64,000 nucleotides of DNA from Toxotes chatareus (taxonomy: Eukaryota; Chordata; Actinopteri; Toxotidae): the NCBI GenBank assembly GCA_016801885.1, contig CM028889.1, positions 12,773,001 through 12,837,000 on the forward strand, read 5' to 3'. Position numbers and translations under genes: made by a program. Every line of letters begins with the position of its first letter. Position 1 is the stretch's first letter. The notes under the pieces were generated by a model. It ran no database searches and had not been told where the DNA came from. It saw only the letters and a list, made by a program, of their open reading frames with translations. Below, piece after piece: positions 25,011 to 37,200 of the stretch.

Positions 25011-26860
25011 CAAGTTAACACACTGATCTGATTCATACTGGAACTGTATTTTAGTTTTGGGAAATGAAACTGGTGGAAACAATGCAACAACGATAAAGAA
25101 TCAGAATGTCACAATGTCCCTGCAAAAAAGAACAAATCCTGTAAAATGAAAAGGGGATTAATAGACTTAAAATTTCAAAAACACAGAAACTGGTTTTTAG
25201 AAATCATTACAAGCTCTCAAATTGCTGAAACAGTTATAGAGATAAAAAACACACAAAAAAATCCTAAACTGAGGAACAGGCAGTTTCACCAATGTCTGAC
25301 TAAAAAGAAAACACAAAATGTTTAGTGTGGTGATGCAAATATTGTAAATCAATACTTTTGCTGCAGTGGCTTTGATTATCAAATCCTGGCTTCCTTATGT
25401 CTAATTTTAGTTTCTCTGTTTACAGTTTTATTTTCCTGTTGTCTCTGTGAATTTCTTCAGTTTGTTATTTGAGGTTATTGAAAATTCCGGCACAAACACT
25501 CAAAGTTAAAAGATCACAGTATTAAGTTAAAAATAATTTCTGATCTCTGACCCAGCTGCAGCATTTCTGGCTGTGCATGTCTGATCCCAAACAGACTGAG
25601 GGGGTATTCTCTGGCCCTGAGAGGCTGATGCAACATACCAGGCACGTGACAACACCCTCACCTTTCACACACTAACCCACTGGTGCCTAAAAACACAGTC
25701 TGCCCCCACCTCTCCACCCCTCAGTGGAAGCTCATGTACTGTACATGTGCAGATCGGGTGGCCTGTTGTGTTTTTGCAATCTGCACAGTTACAGTGCCCT
25801 CAATTCAGGAATCTGTTTGTGTTTCAAGATGAAAGTTGTCTTCACCTAAAGTTACAGTATGATGTGTTTTAAATGATGTGTTCATTTTATGGTATTTTTA
25901 GCTGCTATTATATGCAGAGTTCAATGTTTGTTTAATTTTAGGAAATACGCTTTAGCAGCTCAATGCTCCACTATGTTCACCGGTTCGTTTCTAACTGTGT
26001 CTGTCTACTGTTTGGTGTTAAGGAGGTGGTTTAGCACATGGGTTGAAAACAGTTTTGAATCACATTTTTACACAAACACTCAGCTCCTCCAGAGTATAAG
26101 CCTCCTGGTTTGCATGATTTTCGTCTGGCTTGGATACAGCCTCATTTACACGTGGAACATTGTGTTCTGATACAGCTGAGTGTAGGAGGGAAAACCACCT
26201 CATCTAGCTGATTCTGGATGGAGCTGCAGACACAATGCTTGGCCTCACGTCACCAGAGAACACTCAGCTTCGAGGAATACGTGCAGAACAGCAGCCTGCT
26301 GCACAGATACGTGCACTGGATCACTAGCTGCCAGGAACCATGTTCCTTACAATGGAAAATAAAACTTCCCCCTGGTATCTGCAGTGTCATGTCTGTGTGC
26401 AGAGCTCAGACCTGGACAGCATGAAAGATGATCAAATAAAAGATCTGAACATGTGAAAATCTGGCAGCTATTTTAGGAACACAAACAAACATGACATCAA
26501 GTATCCTGTCTCATATTTCAGCAACCTGTCAATGTTTGTTTTAGTTTTATCTTACTGTACTTTGTAACTGTGCAAAACGCACTGCAAATACAGTTCCTCT
26601 TTAGCTGTCTGGTTTCATTCTGAGCTACTGTTTTTTTTTTTGTTCGTTCTACAGATAAATCTCTCAGCTGTTTGAAAATGTCTCCAACTCACCAGCTCTC
26701 CCCTTAAGAGTCAGAGGCTGAGAGTAATTACTAATGACTGAAGAGGAATTTGATTTTGCTTTCAGTTTTAGCTCCTAAAAATAGAGGTATTACTATGATT
26801 TTGTGTAACAGGGTGTTACTCAGTGACTACAGTCAAACATTAATGACAATTATCTTTTTC
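25011..26860. other. Intergenic, no gene seen
   Basis: Spacer with scattered short open frames and no recognisable exon. The frames at 25,889-26,170 and 26,218-26,424 have no known domain or paired splice sites and are treated as chance. Confidence 0.5.
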
Positions 26861-26867
26861 TTTAGTT

Positions 26868-27140
26868 GACATTTGTTGTCATTCAGCTCAACAACTATGA
26901 AATGGACTGTCATGACATTTGGTGCAAACATTCGTGTTCTCCCTAGGATGAACTGCAAGACCTATGATGATACAACAAGCTTTTTATTTAGCACCAATTC
27001 TTTGGTTTTCAACCACATTCCTGCAAAACTAAATTACAACATCAGCTTCAGCTGTACTTTGTGTTTTGTGCTATTTGTGAAATGTTAGCCTGGTAAACTT
27101 ACCAGTACAGCCTCATAGAGCTTAGCTGTATTTTTATGAG
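26868..27140 (+). repeat. Teleost dispersed repeat (ATGACATTTGGTGC type)
   Basis: Contains CTCAACAACTATGAAATGGA, TGTCATGACATTTGGTGCAA, CATTCGTG, GGATGAACTG, CCTGCAAAACTAA, CATCAGCTTCAGCTGTACTT, TGTGTTTTGTGCTATTTG and TACAGCCTCATAGAGCTTAG in that order, the hallmark layout of a common fish repeat. Same family as the fragment at 22,655. Confidence 0.8.
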
Positions 27141-27143
27141 ATT

Positions 27144-27440
27144 AGGGCTGCAAATAACATTATGAGAATTTAATAATCTGCTAACTATTGTTTGGATTAA
27201 TTGATTGACCATGTAGTCTTTAAAATGTCACCAAATAGTGTTAAAATGTCCCAAAAGCAAATAGTGACATAATAAAATTGGTTGTTTAGTCCAAAACCCA
27301 AAGATATTCAGTTTACATTCACATTAGACAAAGCAGCAAACTTTCACAATTCAGAAGCTAAAACTGATGAATATTTAGCATCAACTTAATAATTGATGGA
27401 TGATCAGAACAGCTGCAGATTCTTTTTGTATTGACTGACT
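27144..27440 (+). mobile_element. MITE-like dispersed repeat (AGGGCTGCAA ends)
   Basis: Starts AGGGCTGCAAATAACATTAT, carries TAATCTGCTAACTATTGTTTG, GATTAATTGATTGA, a TAAAATGTC block, and AACCCAAAGATATTCAGTTT. This is a diverged copy of a very common fish element whose ends are inverted (AGGGCTGCAAC ... GTTGCAGCTCT). Other copies in this window are near 38,590, 46,930 and 59,480. Confidence 0.8.
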
Positions 27441-27676
27441 AAATTAATAATAGAGTTATTTCATATGTATAAGATCAAGAGATAAATGGAACTCTGCATG
27501 TCCCCTGTTTTTATCTTACCTATAGAATGAGATTTGTTTTAATCTCTATTTAATCCACTTAGAAATGCTTCTTTGACAGAGTATACCAAAGTCACGGGCT
27601 GCTAGCACGTACTGTATGTGTGCGTTTCAGTGTTTGTCATCTGTACCTCATCAGTCTCCCACGTGCCTTGTGTCTG

Positions 27677-27709
27677 GGTGTGTGTGTGTGTGTGAGTGAG
27701 TGTGTGTGA
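27677..27709 (+). repeat. TG microsatellite
   Basis: Imperfect (TG)n run with a GAGTGAG interruption, about 0.8 kb upstream of the angptl4 TATA box. Confidence 0.85.
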
Positions 27710-28483
27710 TTGTTGGAATTTGTAGTCAGGAATGAGTGTGTAAAAAGGCTGGAGGGTTGAACTTTCCCCTACTTCTCACAGTGTCTCCTCCATCTCTGAA
27801 CGTTCTCCAGCATTCCTGATTCATGCTGAAGAAACCCAGCAGCCGGACCACCCCTCTCACTGAGATAAACAACAACATCAAACTGCCAGTGTTTCAGTTT
27901 TAGAGGTGAAAAAATCTGACACCTGTGAGCAGGTTATTATTTCCCTTTTTCTTTTAACTGCATTTTCACACAAGAATTAGAAAAAAAAAACCTACACATA
28001 AGCTCTTTTAGTATTGGATTAAATCTGTTTGGACAGAAAGCAAAAATACCAAATATTTTATAGTTGCAGCTTCTCAAATGTAAGAATTCACTGCTTTTCC
28101 TTCTCTTACACTACAGTCAACTAAATATTATTGTCTTTTTTCATGATATCGTTTTGTGGTCTTAGATATTGTCATCTCAAAGAATATTAACAGCATTTTA
28201 GTAGCAACAACAAAGAGCAAAACTCATGACATGAAAGATATTTATACAAAATTATGATATTTTACTTATTTTACCAACAGAAAAGACTAGAAAATGTGTA
28301 TCACAGGAATAAAAATCTGATGCACATTTCTGCTTTGGCAGAAAAGTTCAGTTTGAGCTTTGAATGTTTAACCGGTACTTCAGACCTTTCATTGCATCAG
28401 GGTCCAAGTCCTCACTATGAAAAACTTTCCACGCCTCCAACCCCCCCACGCCCCAACACATCCCCACCTCCAAGCTCTAGCAG

Positions 28484-28550
28484 CCAATCAGAGGAGCCCT
28501 CTGCTGCAGCACTGAGCTATAAAAACCTAACAACGCTATTCAGCAGCACA
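28484..28550 (+). promoter_or_regulatory. angptl4: angptl4 core promoter (CCAAT and TATA boxes)
   Basis: CCAAT at 28484-28488 inside AGCCAATCAGAGG, then TATAAAAA at 28518-28525, about 34 bp apart. This predicts transcription start near 28,548, some 75 bp before the first ATG. Just upstream is a C-rich CCCCACGCCCC stretch that could bind Sp/KLF factors. Spacing and order are those of a focused vertebrate promoter. Confidence 0.8.
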
Positions 28551-28622
28551 CAGCAGACAGAGAGCAGCATCAAAGCCAACATTCATATCTCAACAGACCA
28601 CAGACTCTCTCCAGACATAAAG

Positions 28623-31605
28623 ATGAAGATGCCACAGCTCCTCTCCTTCTCTTGACCATTTTGATGCAGGTAGCAGTCGGTTTCCCCACTGACAGAAGAG
28701 CTCTGCCAGGCCGAGACAAGCTCGCTTCCTGGGACGACGTGAACGTGGTGGCTCATGGCCTCCTGCAGCTGGGCCAGGGTCTGAAGGAGCACGTGGACAA
28801 GACCAAAGCCCAGATGAGAGACGTCAACGCCAAACTCAGTGCCTTCAACAGCACGATGGCTGAGCTGGAGAGGAAGCAGCAGGAGCAAGATAAAGCTCTA
28901 AACGCCAGAGGAGCAGAGGTGGAGGAGAGGGAGAAGATAGCTGCAGAGCTGGCTGAAGAGGTGAGGGTGAAGGTGGAAGAGGTGAAGAAGGAGAGCGAGG
29001 ACATCAGCTCCAGGATGGACAGACTGGAGGAGAAGGTGGAAGACGTGCTGACAGGGCCGAAACTGGACAGCAACAGCAGCAATCACTCAGGAGTCCCATT
29101 TATCCAGGTGAGAGGAAAATGAGAAACCTTTTTTCAACCACTTCAAAATTCTCCACTCTAGATGTTACAGTTGAAATAAAACTGTGAAGACACAATGAGG
29201 TGATGAAGCTGATGTGGGTTTTTTTTTTCTGTTTCCAGAGGCTGGTCGCAGCTCAGAACAGACGAATTGACGAGCTGGTGGAGAAAATCAAGCAGCAACA
29301 AGGCAAACTGGAGAAGCAGAGTCTGCACCTGCAAGCACTGCAGAGCAAGGTGAGTTACACTGCATCAACATTCATATATAAATTTATGTAAAACTGTGGT
29401 ACTTGACTGGACAGAGAAGAAGGGACTTGTAGGATAATTCCTCTAACCGTAAGACTACCTTAATTTTGACGAGAATATGTAATTTTCTGGTTGGAGACCG
29501 AGATGATAGATTTTAAAGTTCCGACTTTGTTCTGCGATTCCTTCAGGTCGCACATAAAAGAGTAAAAACACACAGACGGAGGGATGAAGAGACGGTGCTG
29601 AGAGGAGAGGCCAATCAGAGCAAAGACACATCAGGTAAGAAAACAAACTATTCAGGCTTTTAAAAGTCACTGTGAGGGCAAGAAAGAAAAAAAATAATAA
29701 ATGAGGGATGGTGCTGAGAAGACTAGTAGTTTTAGTTTTACTAGTAGCTGCTGTGACAGGTTTGAGCTTTTTAGGCTAAAAAACTGAAGCTGCTGTGCAG
29801 ATGTTAACTGTGGAGGTACAGTTAACCTCTCACTCACAGCAGGTCTTAAACCATCACTCAGCAGAAGGTAACCTTTGCCCTCGTTTCCTCTGGGAATTCC
29901 TTCATTAATGCAGAGGTCCACAAACTCAGACACAACTCATCTGTTAACTCAAATTCAAAAAAGAAAAAAACATCAACAGATGTCTGAAACACACACACAC
30001 ACACACACACACAAATTCTATGGTTCACATTATATAAAACATCAAATGTGAATGAATTTGCGTCAGCCAGCAACAAAAAGCATTTACAGGATTTTCAGTG
30101 ACATATGAATAACAAAGTTTACCTTTGCACCTGACTTTTGAACACCTGACTCACTGGCAGAGTAGCTCACACAGTCCAAAGATCAGGGAAATGAGGACAG
30201 CGGTTAAAAAAAAAAAAAAAAACGCCCTACTGTACTGTATGTTTGTAGGAAACTGCAAGCTTTGTTCTTAGCTTGCTTTAGACTCAAGGAAGGTAAATGA
30301 CAGTATATACTAAAAACTCTAAACCACGACAAAGATGCACATATGCAGCTGGATTGAGATTCTGCAGCTGCAGTGTGAACAAAAAACTCAGATCTGATTA
30401 ACTGAATGAGCTCATTTTTTTTTTTTCTCCTGCGTTCTGTTTTTCCCAGGTTCGGCCAGAGACTGTCACGATCTGTTTGTACAAGGGCAGCGAGACAGCG
30501 GCATCTACACGATCCAACCAGAGAACTCCCAGCCCTTCAATGTCCTCTGTGAAATGACCTCAGGTGAGTCAACAGGAGCAATGCCTGAAGTCCTCTGTGT
30601 GTTAACAACATGGTTATAACACACAACTAACAGCACATAAGCAGAGCACAGAGCAGAGTTTCAGAGAGGAGTCCTCTTACTGACTTACTGGTTTTCCAAT
30701 GCAGTATCACATTCTTCACAGGTCTTATTGTGTTTTCCATCTTTGGCTCAACCTTTGCTGTGTTCTCTCTGCAGAAGGTGGATGGACCGTCATCCAGAAA
30801 CGTCAAGACGGATCCCAGAACTTCAACCAGCTGTGGGAGAGCTATAAGAAAGGCTTCGGCAACCTGAATGGTGAGAATAGTTTACTCAAAATGTTCCAAG
30901 AAAGCAAACAAAAAAAAAAAAAAAATCTTCATCTCTTAAACTGATGCGTGATAATTAATCTTTGACCTTTCTTGTCCCTCAGGTGAGTTTTGGCTGGGCT
31001 TGGAGAAAATCCACTCCCTCTCCAAACAAGGCCAGTTTGTCCTGCAGGTGGAACTCTCTGATCAGGCGGGAGAGCAGCACACGGCTCATTATCGATTCCA
31101 GCTTGACGGAGAGGAGAAGAAGTTTGCTCTCCACCTGGAGCAGGAGACATCATCTGGGGCTCAGGAGGCCATCATGACCACAGGAGCCTCTGGTCTTCCC
31201 TTCTCCACGGCCGACAGAGACAATGACCTTGCTGCAGATCTCAACTGTGCCGAGCTGCTCTCAGGTATAACTGCTTCTCTAAAACCCTTAATAAAGGGTC
31301 AGTTCATTCAAACCAGACAAAACATTTCTACCCATTGTCCTCAGCACATGAAAAAATAAAACTCTTAAGAAGAAAATAAAAGTTTGCAGCAGCAGCTCTA
31401 ACAAAGACACTCTTTTGTTGCAGGTGGCTGGTGGTTCAGCAGTTGCGGTGAGTCAAACCTCAACGGCAAATATCCCAGAAGGCCGAGCCAGTTCAGGAGA
31501 CACCAGTCCAGAAGACAAGCAATGTTTTGGACGTCCACAAAGGGACAAAACAACTCTCTGAAGACAACTCTCCTGAAGATCGCACCCGCCACAATAAAGC
31601 AATGA
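28623..31605 (+). CDS. angptl4: Angiopoietin-like 4, seven exons, frame break in signal peptide
   Basis: Secreted inhibitor of lipoprotein lipase. Exons: 28623-29107, 29239-29349, 29547-29634, 30450-30563, 30775-30870, 30983-31264, 31424-31605 (stop). Near the N-terminus SWDDVNVVAHGLLQLGQGL matches the lipase-binding SE1 segment of human ANGPTL4. Next comes a Glu/Lys-rich coiled coil ending in exon 2, a basic linker (KTHRRRDE) in exon 3, and a fibrinogen-like domain with all four expected cysteines (DCHDLF, LCEMTS, NCAELLS, WWFSSCGESNLNG). Potential N-glycosylation sites are NST, NSS and NHS. The ATG at 28623 (MKMPQLLSFS) runs into a stop at 28653-28655, while the conserved frame passes through 28652 one base out of register. 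Counting from 28652 gives 442 residues, so an intact protein would be about 452 (human 406). The next in-frame ATG, 28664, would lack a signal core. A sequence error or a null allele could explain this. Confidence 0.95.
29635..30449 (+). other. angptl4: angptl4 intron 3
   Basis: Longest angptl4 intron. Holds a (CA)n run at 29989-30015, an A run at 30206-30222, and at about 30119-30132 a minus-strand GGTGCAAAGGTAA with some likeness to HNF4/DR1 nuclear receptor sites. Human ANGPTL4 is known to carry its PPAR element in intron 3; the correspondence here is only suggestive. Confidence 0.6.
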
Positions 31606-31934
31606 GCTGCTCGGCCTGTCTCAGAGAAAACAAAGTGTTTTCAGTTAAATGTTGAATTACTAAAGAACTGAAATCATCACACTCAGGCACAGTAATGATC
31701 TCTCCTGATGCTCTGATATTTCTATGCTATGCCATAGGATAACTAATGTCTCTGTGGACATGCTCAGTCATATTGACAGCCCTAACATTTTCCCCTTTAT
31801 AAGGGTTTTATGTCTTAATCTTATTTTGTAATACTGGCTGTATTTGTTTTAATTACTTTGTACTTAAATAGTATTCAGTTTCTTACTGTCAACATTTATA
31901 CACTTTTACGTTTCACTTGTATGAAGTGGATGAA

Positions 31935-31940
31935 AATAAA
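31935..31940 (+). terminator. angptl4: angptl4 poly(A) signal
   Basis: AATAAA 330 bp after the stop codon, followed by GTTTTTG, so cleavage is expected near 31,955-31,965. It is the only canonical signal soon after the stop in this strand. Confidence 0.8.
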
Positions 31941-31960
31941 GTTTTTGAAGGTTGAATCAA

Positions 31961-33985
31961 TCTTGGCTCTTTACTCTTGTTTGAAGGTGACAGTGTGAAC
32001 CGCACAAACACACAGCCATACATGAAGCTCAGAGTCACAATAAAATAAACAGAGACTTACAAAGTTGTCAGCATGTGGGGATCACACTGAGCCCTCAAAC
32101 ACTGACACATACTGGCATGAGAATTTAAATATAGACTTTTATTCAATACATGCTTAAATTATTGGCATATAGCGATTCTACAGCCAATTCTAGGAATTGA
32201 TGTGGGTTTAGGATAAATAAAAAAAATAAAGTTTGCAATGATACATTAATAAGTAATAAATATTCACTGGGGTTTAAATGGAGAAATTCCTTTCGTGGAA
32301 ATTCATCTGGAAATCAATAATAACCTCAACACAACTAACTGAACTAACTAAAATAACACTGTCAGAACTTTGCCTCTATTTTTCCTGTAATTAGAACCAA
32401 ACCACGTGGCTGTTTCCAGGAAACCTCTAGGAAATTATTGGGAAACAGAAACAAACAGTGGCACAATGTGCTGTATTCAAATTACTCTCCACAACAGTGA
32501 GATTTGAATTAATTTTGAATTAATTCTGAATTTTAGTGTTTACTGCACCTGAATTGAGAAGAATTTGCATCTTCCTGTGATTGACATGGGACAGCAGAGT
32601 TAACTTAAACGCCCTCAGTGGCTTCCAACAGTTTTTTAAAAAATATAACTAATTTTTGTTTTACATCTCAGGTTTCCTTCAACACTACTGCCCCCTGCTG
32701 GGGAAAATGATAAAACACATATACATCTATTCTCTGAACTACACCTCTGAAATAAGATAGAGCCTTATTTCCAAACAGTTTTTCACATTGTTACACACGT
32801 TAAATGGTTGTGTTGCATGAGTTCTACACAGGATAAACTATTCCTATAAACTCACATTTCTGGCAAACACATTTTTACTTATTCTTACTGCTGCTTTGAT
32901 CTTAAACTTTAAATCACAGAAAAAAAGGGCTGTATATAAGTTTTCTTGTTATTTGTTTGTCTCTGTCTGAACTGGGAGTCTGTGGATAGAGAGCAGTTAT
33001 ATGTACTGCAGACTGTCTGAGCTGAATGTATGACTTTGGGTTAAAAAAGTAAAACTGACTTTAGTTTTATTGCTCACCAATTTACCACTGAAATGCCTTT
33101 TAAAAATAATAAATGTCATGTGGTGGACAAGACTTTGAAAAAGGTTGTTCACTTCTGTTTTATTTCTTCATTATCTGAGAGCACAGGTGATGGTAGCTCA
33201 TCTTACAGATGGTCATCAAACATGTAACAAGGCATTTTATTGTCGTAGGTCCTCACACAGATTCCCTGATATAAACTACACGAGCGGGCGCTCTTAAGAT
33301 CTTGAAAGGCACCTCAGACTGCCAACAGAGTCAAACATCATCTCGTTCAGTTTGTTGGCACCAAGGCAAAATATGTAACATGTGCAAAAGTCTTCAGCAG
33401 CAGAAGAAAAAGAAGTTCCCACAAAATCAGAGCAAGAGACAAACAGCAAGAGGTCACTACATATTTCCACCAGTTATGGATCCATAATAATCCATAAAAA
33501 TATATTTGTTAATAATACACAATAAAAAAGTCACATTTAACTTTTTTTTTCTTGAAGATCTGCCAAAGTGTGACACACCACTTCTATAACAGCGCATGAA
33601 AGCACAAAATCAAAGCAAAACAAAAGTACGTGGGGAAGGGGGTTAAGAGCTTGTTTGTATGATCTCATCGAGGTTCATGTTTGCTAACTTCACTCCAGTG
33701 TTTATTTATTGAATCAGGAAACCATTTAGAAAGTTAGTCCAAAAAAAAAGGGAATGGCACAAAAGAAAGCAAGTGCGAAATCGCCCAAAACAGCTTCAGC
33801 AAAATGGGCGCTGGTTTTTTTTTTTGCATTGCTCAAAATCCTGTTCTGTTAAAGGTGCATTACGAAGCATTTTACAACATCAGTATTTATCACTCTCGTG
33901 TTTTGATTCCACTGTCTGTCATCACTAGACTGGCTGACAGCATCAACCCTGCTTGTTCAGGGAGAACGGTGCCCTCTATTTGTTT
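31961..33985. other. Convergent spacer between angptl4 and dpp9
   Basis: No exon seen. AT-rich, with small chance open frames. Part of the right side may be dpp9 3' untranslated sequence if a distal poly(A) signal is used (candidates TTTATT on + at about 33,158 and 33,692). Confidence 0.5.
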
Positions 33986-33991
33986 GAAGCA

Positions 33992-34001
33992 TTTATTTAT
34001 T
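33992..34001 (-). terminator. dpp9: Candidate dpp9 poly(A) signals
   Basis: On the minus strand two overlapping AATAAA hexamers occur about 210 bp past the dpp9 stop. More distal signals also exist, so the true end of the transcript is uncertain. Confidence 0.4.
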
Positions 34002-34207
34002 GATGCTAAAAAGCTACAGCACCTTTAAGACTGACGAACAACTCTTGAGGTGTGACGAGGTTTGGCTTGGCCTGCATTCAGCAAATAATAAAATAAAGTG
34101 AAAGAGAAGGTGACGCAGGTTTAAATAAATGGAGGAATGTGGAGGAGGACACAAGGAGAGGAGGGTTAGGAAGCAAGGAAGGAAAGGTCAGAGTGCAGAA
34201 AAGATTA

Positions 34208-37200
34208 TCAGAGGTTCTGCTGGAGGAAGTGCAGCAGTGTAATCTCGTAATGTTCTCCAGACTCTGGACATCGGATGCTGTGTCGCTCATTAGGATAAAC
34301 CTGGAAAAACCCCCAAAGAACATCTTCAGTCACTGTAAAGATTTCACATTTTACACCAGCTTAAAATCACCACACAGGAGTAAATCCTCCTACCTGTAGG
34401 TTGTATGGCTTCCCTGCCCGGATGAGTTGAGACACCAGGAAATTAGTGTGGAAAAAGTGCACATTCTCATCTAGAAACCCATGAAGGATCAGCAGTCTGT
34501 TGGGCCTGTGTTTAACACAGAGATAGATTTCTGAGTTTCTCTGCTCCTGTTCACATGTAAACATGTAGAAGTGAACTTAACTGTTGCTACAGTTAAAATA
34601 AAAACAAAATCAGAATCAGATTGTACTCTTCTACTCTACATCTACTGAATCTACCTTCTGTGCTATTCTGCGAAATGAACTGTGCTGAAACCATTTAAAG
34701 GACTAAAATGAAAATCTGTATTTTAACACGACAGCTCTCACTCATTTGGGAGTTTGTTGACATGCAGGGCTACGGAACAAGCCTCATAACCCTTCTGGTT
34801 TTTTTCAGGAGTGTCCAAATATCGCTCTGTGTAGCCAGTGTCGTAGGCCATCCACAACGTCACCGGAGCTCCTGCTATGGCAACCTAAAAAAAAAAAAAA
34901 AAACCCACCTGCTGTTGAAGGATCACTAAACATATTTTAAATCTCCATTTTAAGTCTCCCGCTTGTTCACTAACTGTAAATTCTCTAATAACACAGCATA
35001 TGTTTGTGGTTTTGACCTTGAAGATGTCGGGTTTGTGGACGAGGCCCATGAGTGAGAGGAAGCCTCCGTAGGACCAGCCGTGGATGGCAACGCGACTCAG
35101 GTCCACAAACTTGTACTTGTCAGCTACGTAGTGCAAACCCTCCACCTGGTCCTCAATCTCCACCTGACCCTGGATGGAGGAAAAACAGAGATCCCTCACT
35201 TTTCCGTACAACATGCACAAATGGAACAATTTTCTAAAAACGATGTTTACAAAGTGATAAAATACAAAGAAATCAGGCTAAAAACTCAAACACTAATCTA
35301 TAGTAGAGATATAAAATCTAGAAAATTTAAGTTACCACAACTTTTGACAACTGCCTGATAAATGAGGCAGTTGTCAAAAGTTGTGGTAACTTAAAGTTAA
35401 GAGGGAAGAACTGCTCTCACTTCACCACTGCTCATGTTCATCTCTCTCAGTTCCTCTGACACACAGACAGATGCTTTGTGTGATAAATACCATTTTGTCC
35501 TTCACAGCTCCTTCAAACTGGAGTCCTCGCTGACAGGATCCCCGCCCGTCAATGACCAGCACAGCGTAGCCCAGAGACGCCAGAGTGCTCAACCGCAGGT
35601 ACTTCACTCCTTTGTAAGAGTTATTTACTAACTGCACCTGGAAGAAAAAAAACAACAAGAAAACATGTTTACAGCAATGTTAGTTGATTGAAAAAAGCAG
35701 GTAAGGGTCCATATCCTTTACTTAAGTAAAGAGAAATACTCTGCTGCAAGTTCTGCATTCAAAATTTTACTTAAATCAAAGTACAAAAGTATTAGAACCA
35801 AAAGTAAAAGTACCGTAGTATCCATATTATCTGGTGATCATTTTTACTGGAGTGAATTTGGTCACAAAAAGACAAATTCCTTATTGTTCTATAGCTTCCA
35901 ACAAGAATCTGACTAAAGTGGAAGAGATCGAACCTGTGGACCGCCGTAAACAAAAACGACAGTGGGATGCTTCCTGCCAGGGACCAGGTTCTGTGGTTTG
36001 TACAACATGCCATACAACTCAAAGCCTGACTTCCCCATGAAGCTGAAGATTTCTGGAGGAGTGTAGTCGAATGGGAAACCTGGAAAAAACAAACGAGACA
36101 CAAGAAACTCAAGAAAAGAATTTCTTCATCTCACAGTTGTCAGACAACATTTCATCTGTCATAAACAAACCGGAAGGCTCCATCATGCTCGCCCAGAACT
36201 GCGGCTCTTTGTGCAGCGGATCACTGTCTGAGCCTATAAGTTTAAAGATGTGCACGCAGGGAGCGGAGGTCAAGCTGCTGTAATGGCTGACAAACATGTC
36301 AAAGGTCTGTGTGAAAGAACAGAGAAAGACAAGTGCAAGTTAAAAAAGACACCTCCTTAGACCCTCGAATTGGTTTAGGATAAACTTCCAAAAAAACACT
36401 TTAACAAGAAAAAAAAAAATGCAAGAAATCACAGAAAGAGCAACGAGGGAGGGATCCCTCTTCCAGGACAGAAGAGGGACTTTGTATTCAAAGACACAGC
36501 ATCAGTTACAATTACACTGGTTTAAAACTTCAGGGGAAACTTCAGGGAAATACTGTAAATACTGTACTATCACACACAGAGTTGTAAGTATGAGTGTGTG
36601 TTTTGATACCTGGCTCACAGAGCAACTGTGGGAGAATCCAGGCTTGGTGAGTCGGACGATTTCACCCGGCGTCTCGTAGCTGACCACATAAAGATGATGT
36701 TCCAGAGGAGAGTCTTTGGTTCCCTGGAAGTAAACCACCTTTGTCGTCTCATCCACCCAAATCTGAGGACTGGACGAACGCTACACCAAACACCAGAGAA
36801 CAAGAGCTGCTGTTGGTATATGTGTCAATACAAATATCAATAATTATAACACTGATGAGTGTTTGAGCTGGTTCATTAGTGCTGCATTGGACCAATGACA
36901 CCATAAAATGCCTTACCTTTGCTCCGTGATTGGCCAGAACCTCCCACTCCCCACTGGTTATTGTCACCTCCTCTTTGACCGGACACTTGAAATCATCTGC
37001 TGACACAGAAGCAAAATTGTCAAGTACGTGGACTGACTGAAAAACCAGTTGACTTTTGTTACTCTTTACTTCAAGTCTGCCTAATTAATATTCATAAGAA
37101 GTGTATAAACATTTAATAAATGACACTACACTGTAGTTATAGGCAGATTTATGTTTTTCTTAATTTATTGTCAACAACATCTCATGCTGTGGATAGCCAT

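Noticed and set aside
28583..29086. Antisense open frames opposite angptl4 exon 1.
   Set aside because: Leu/Ser-rich shadows of the coiled-coil codons on the other strand.
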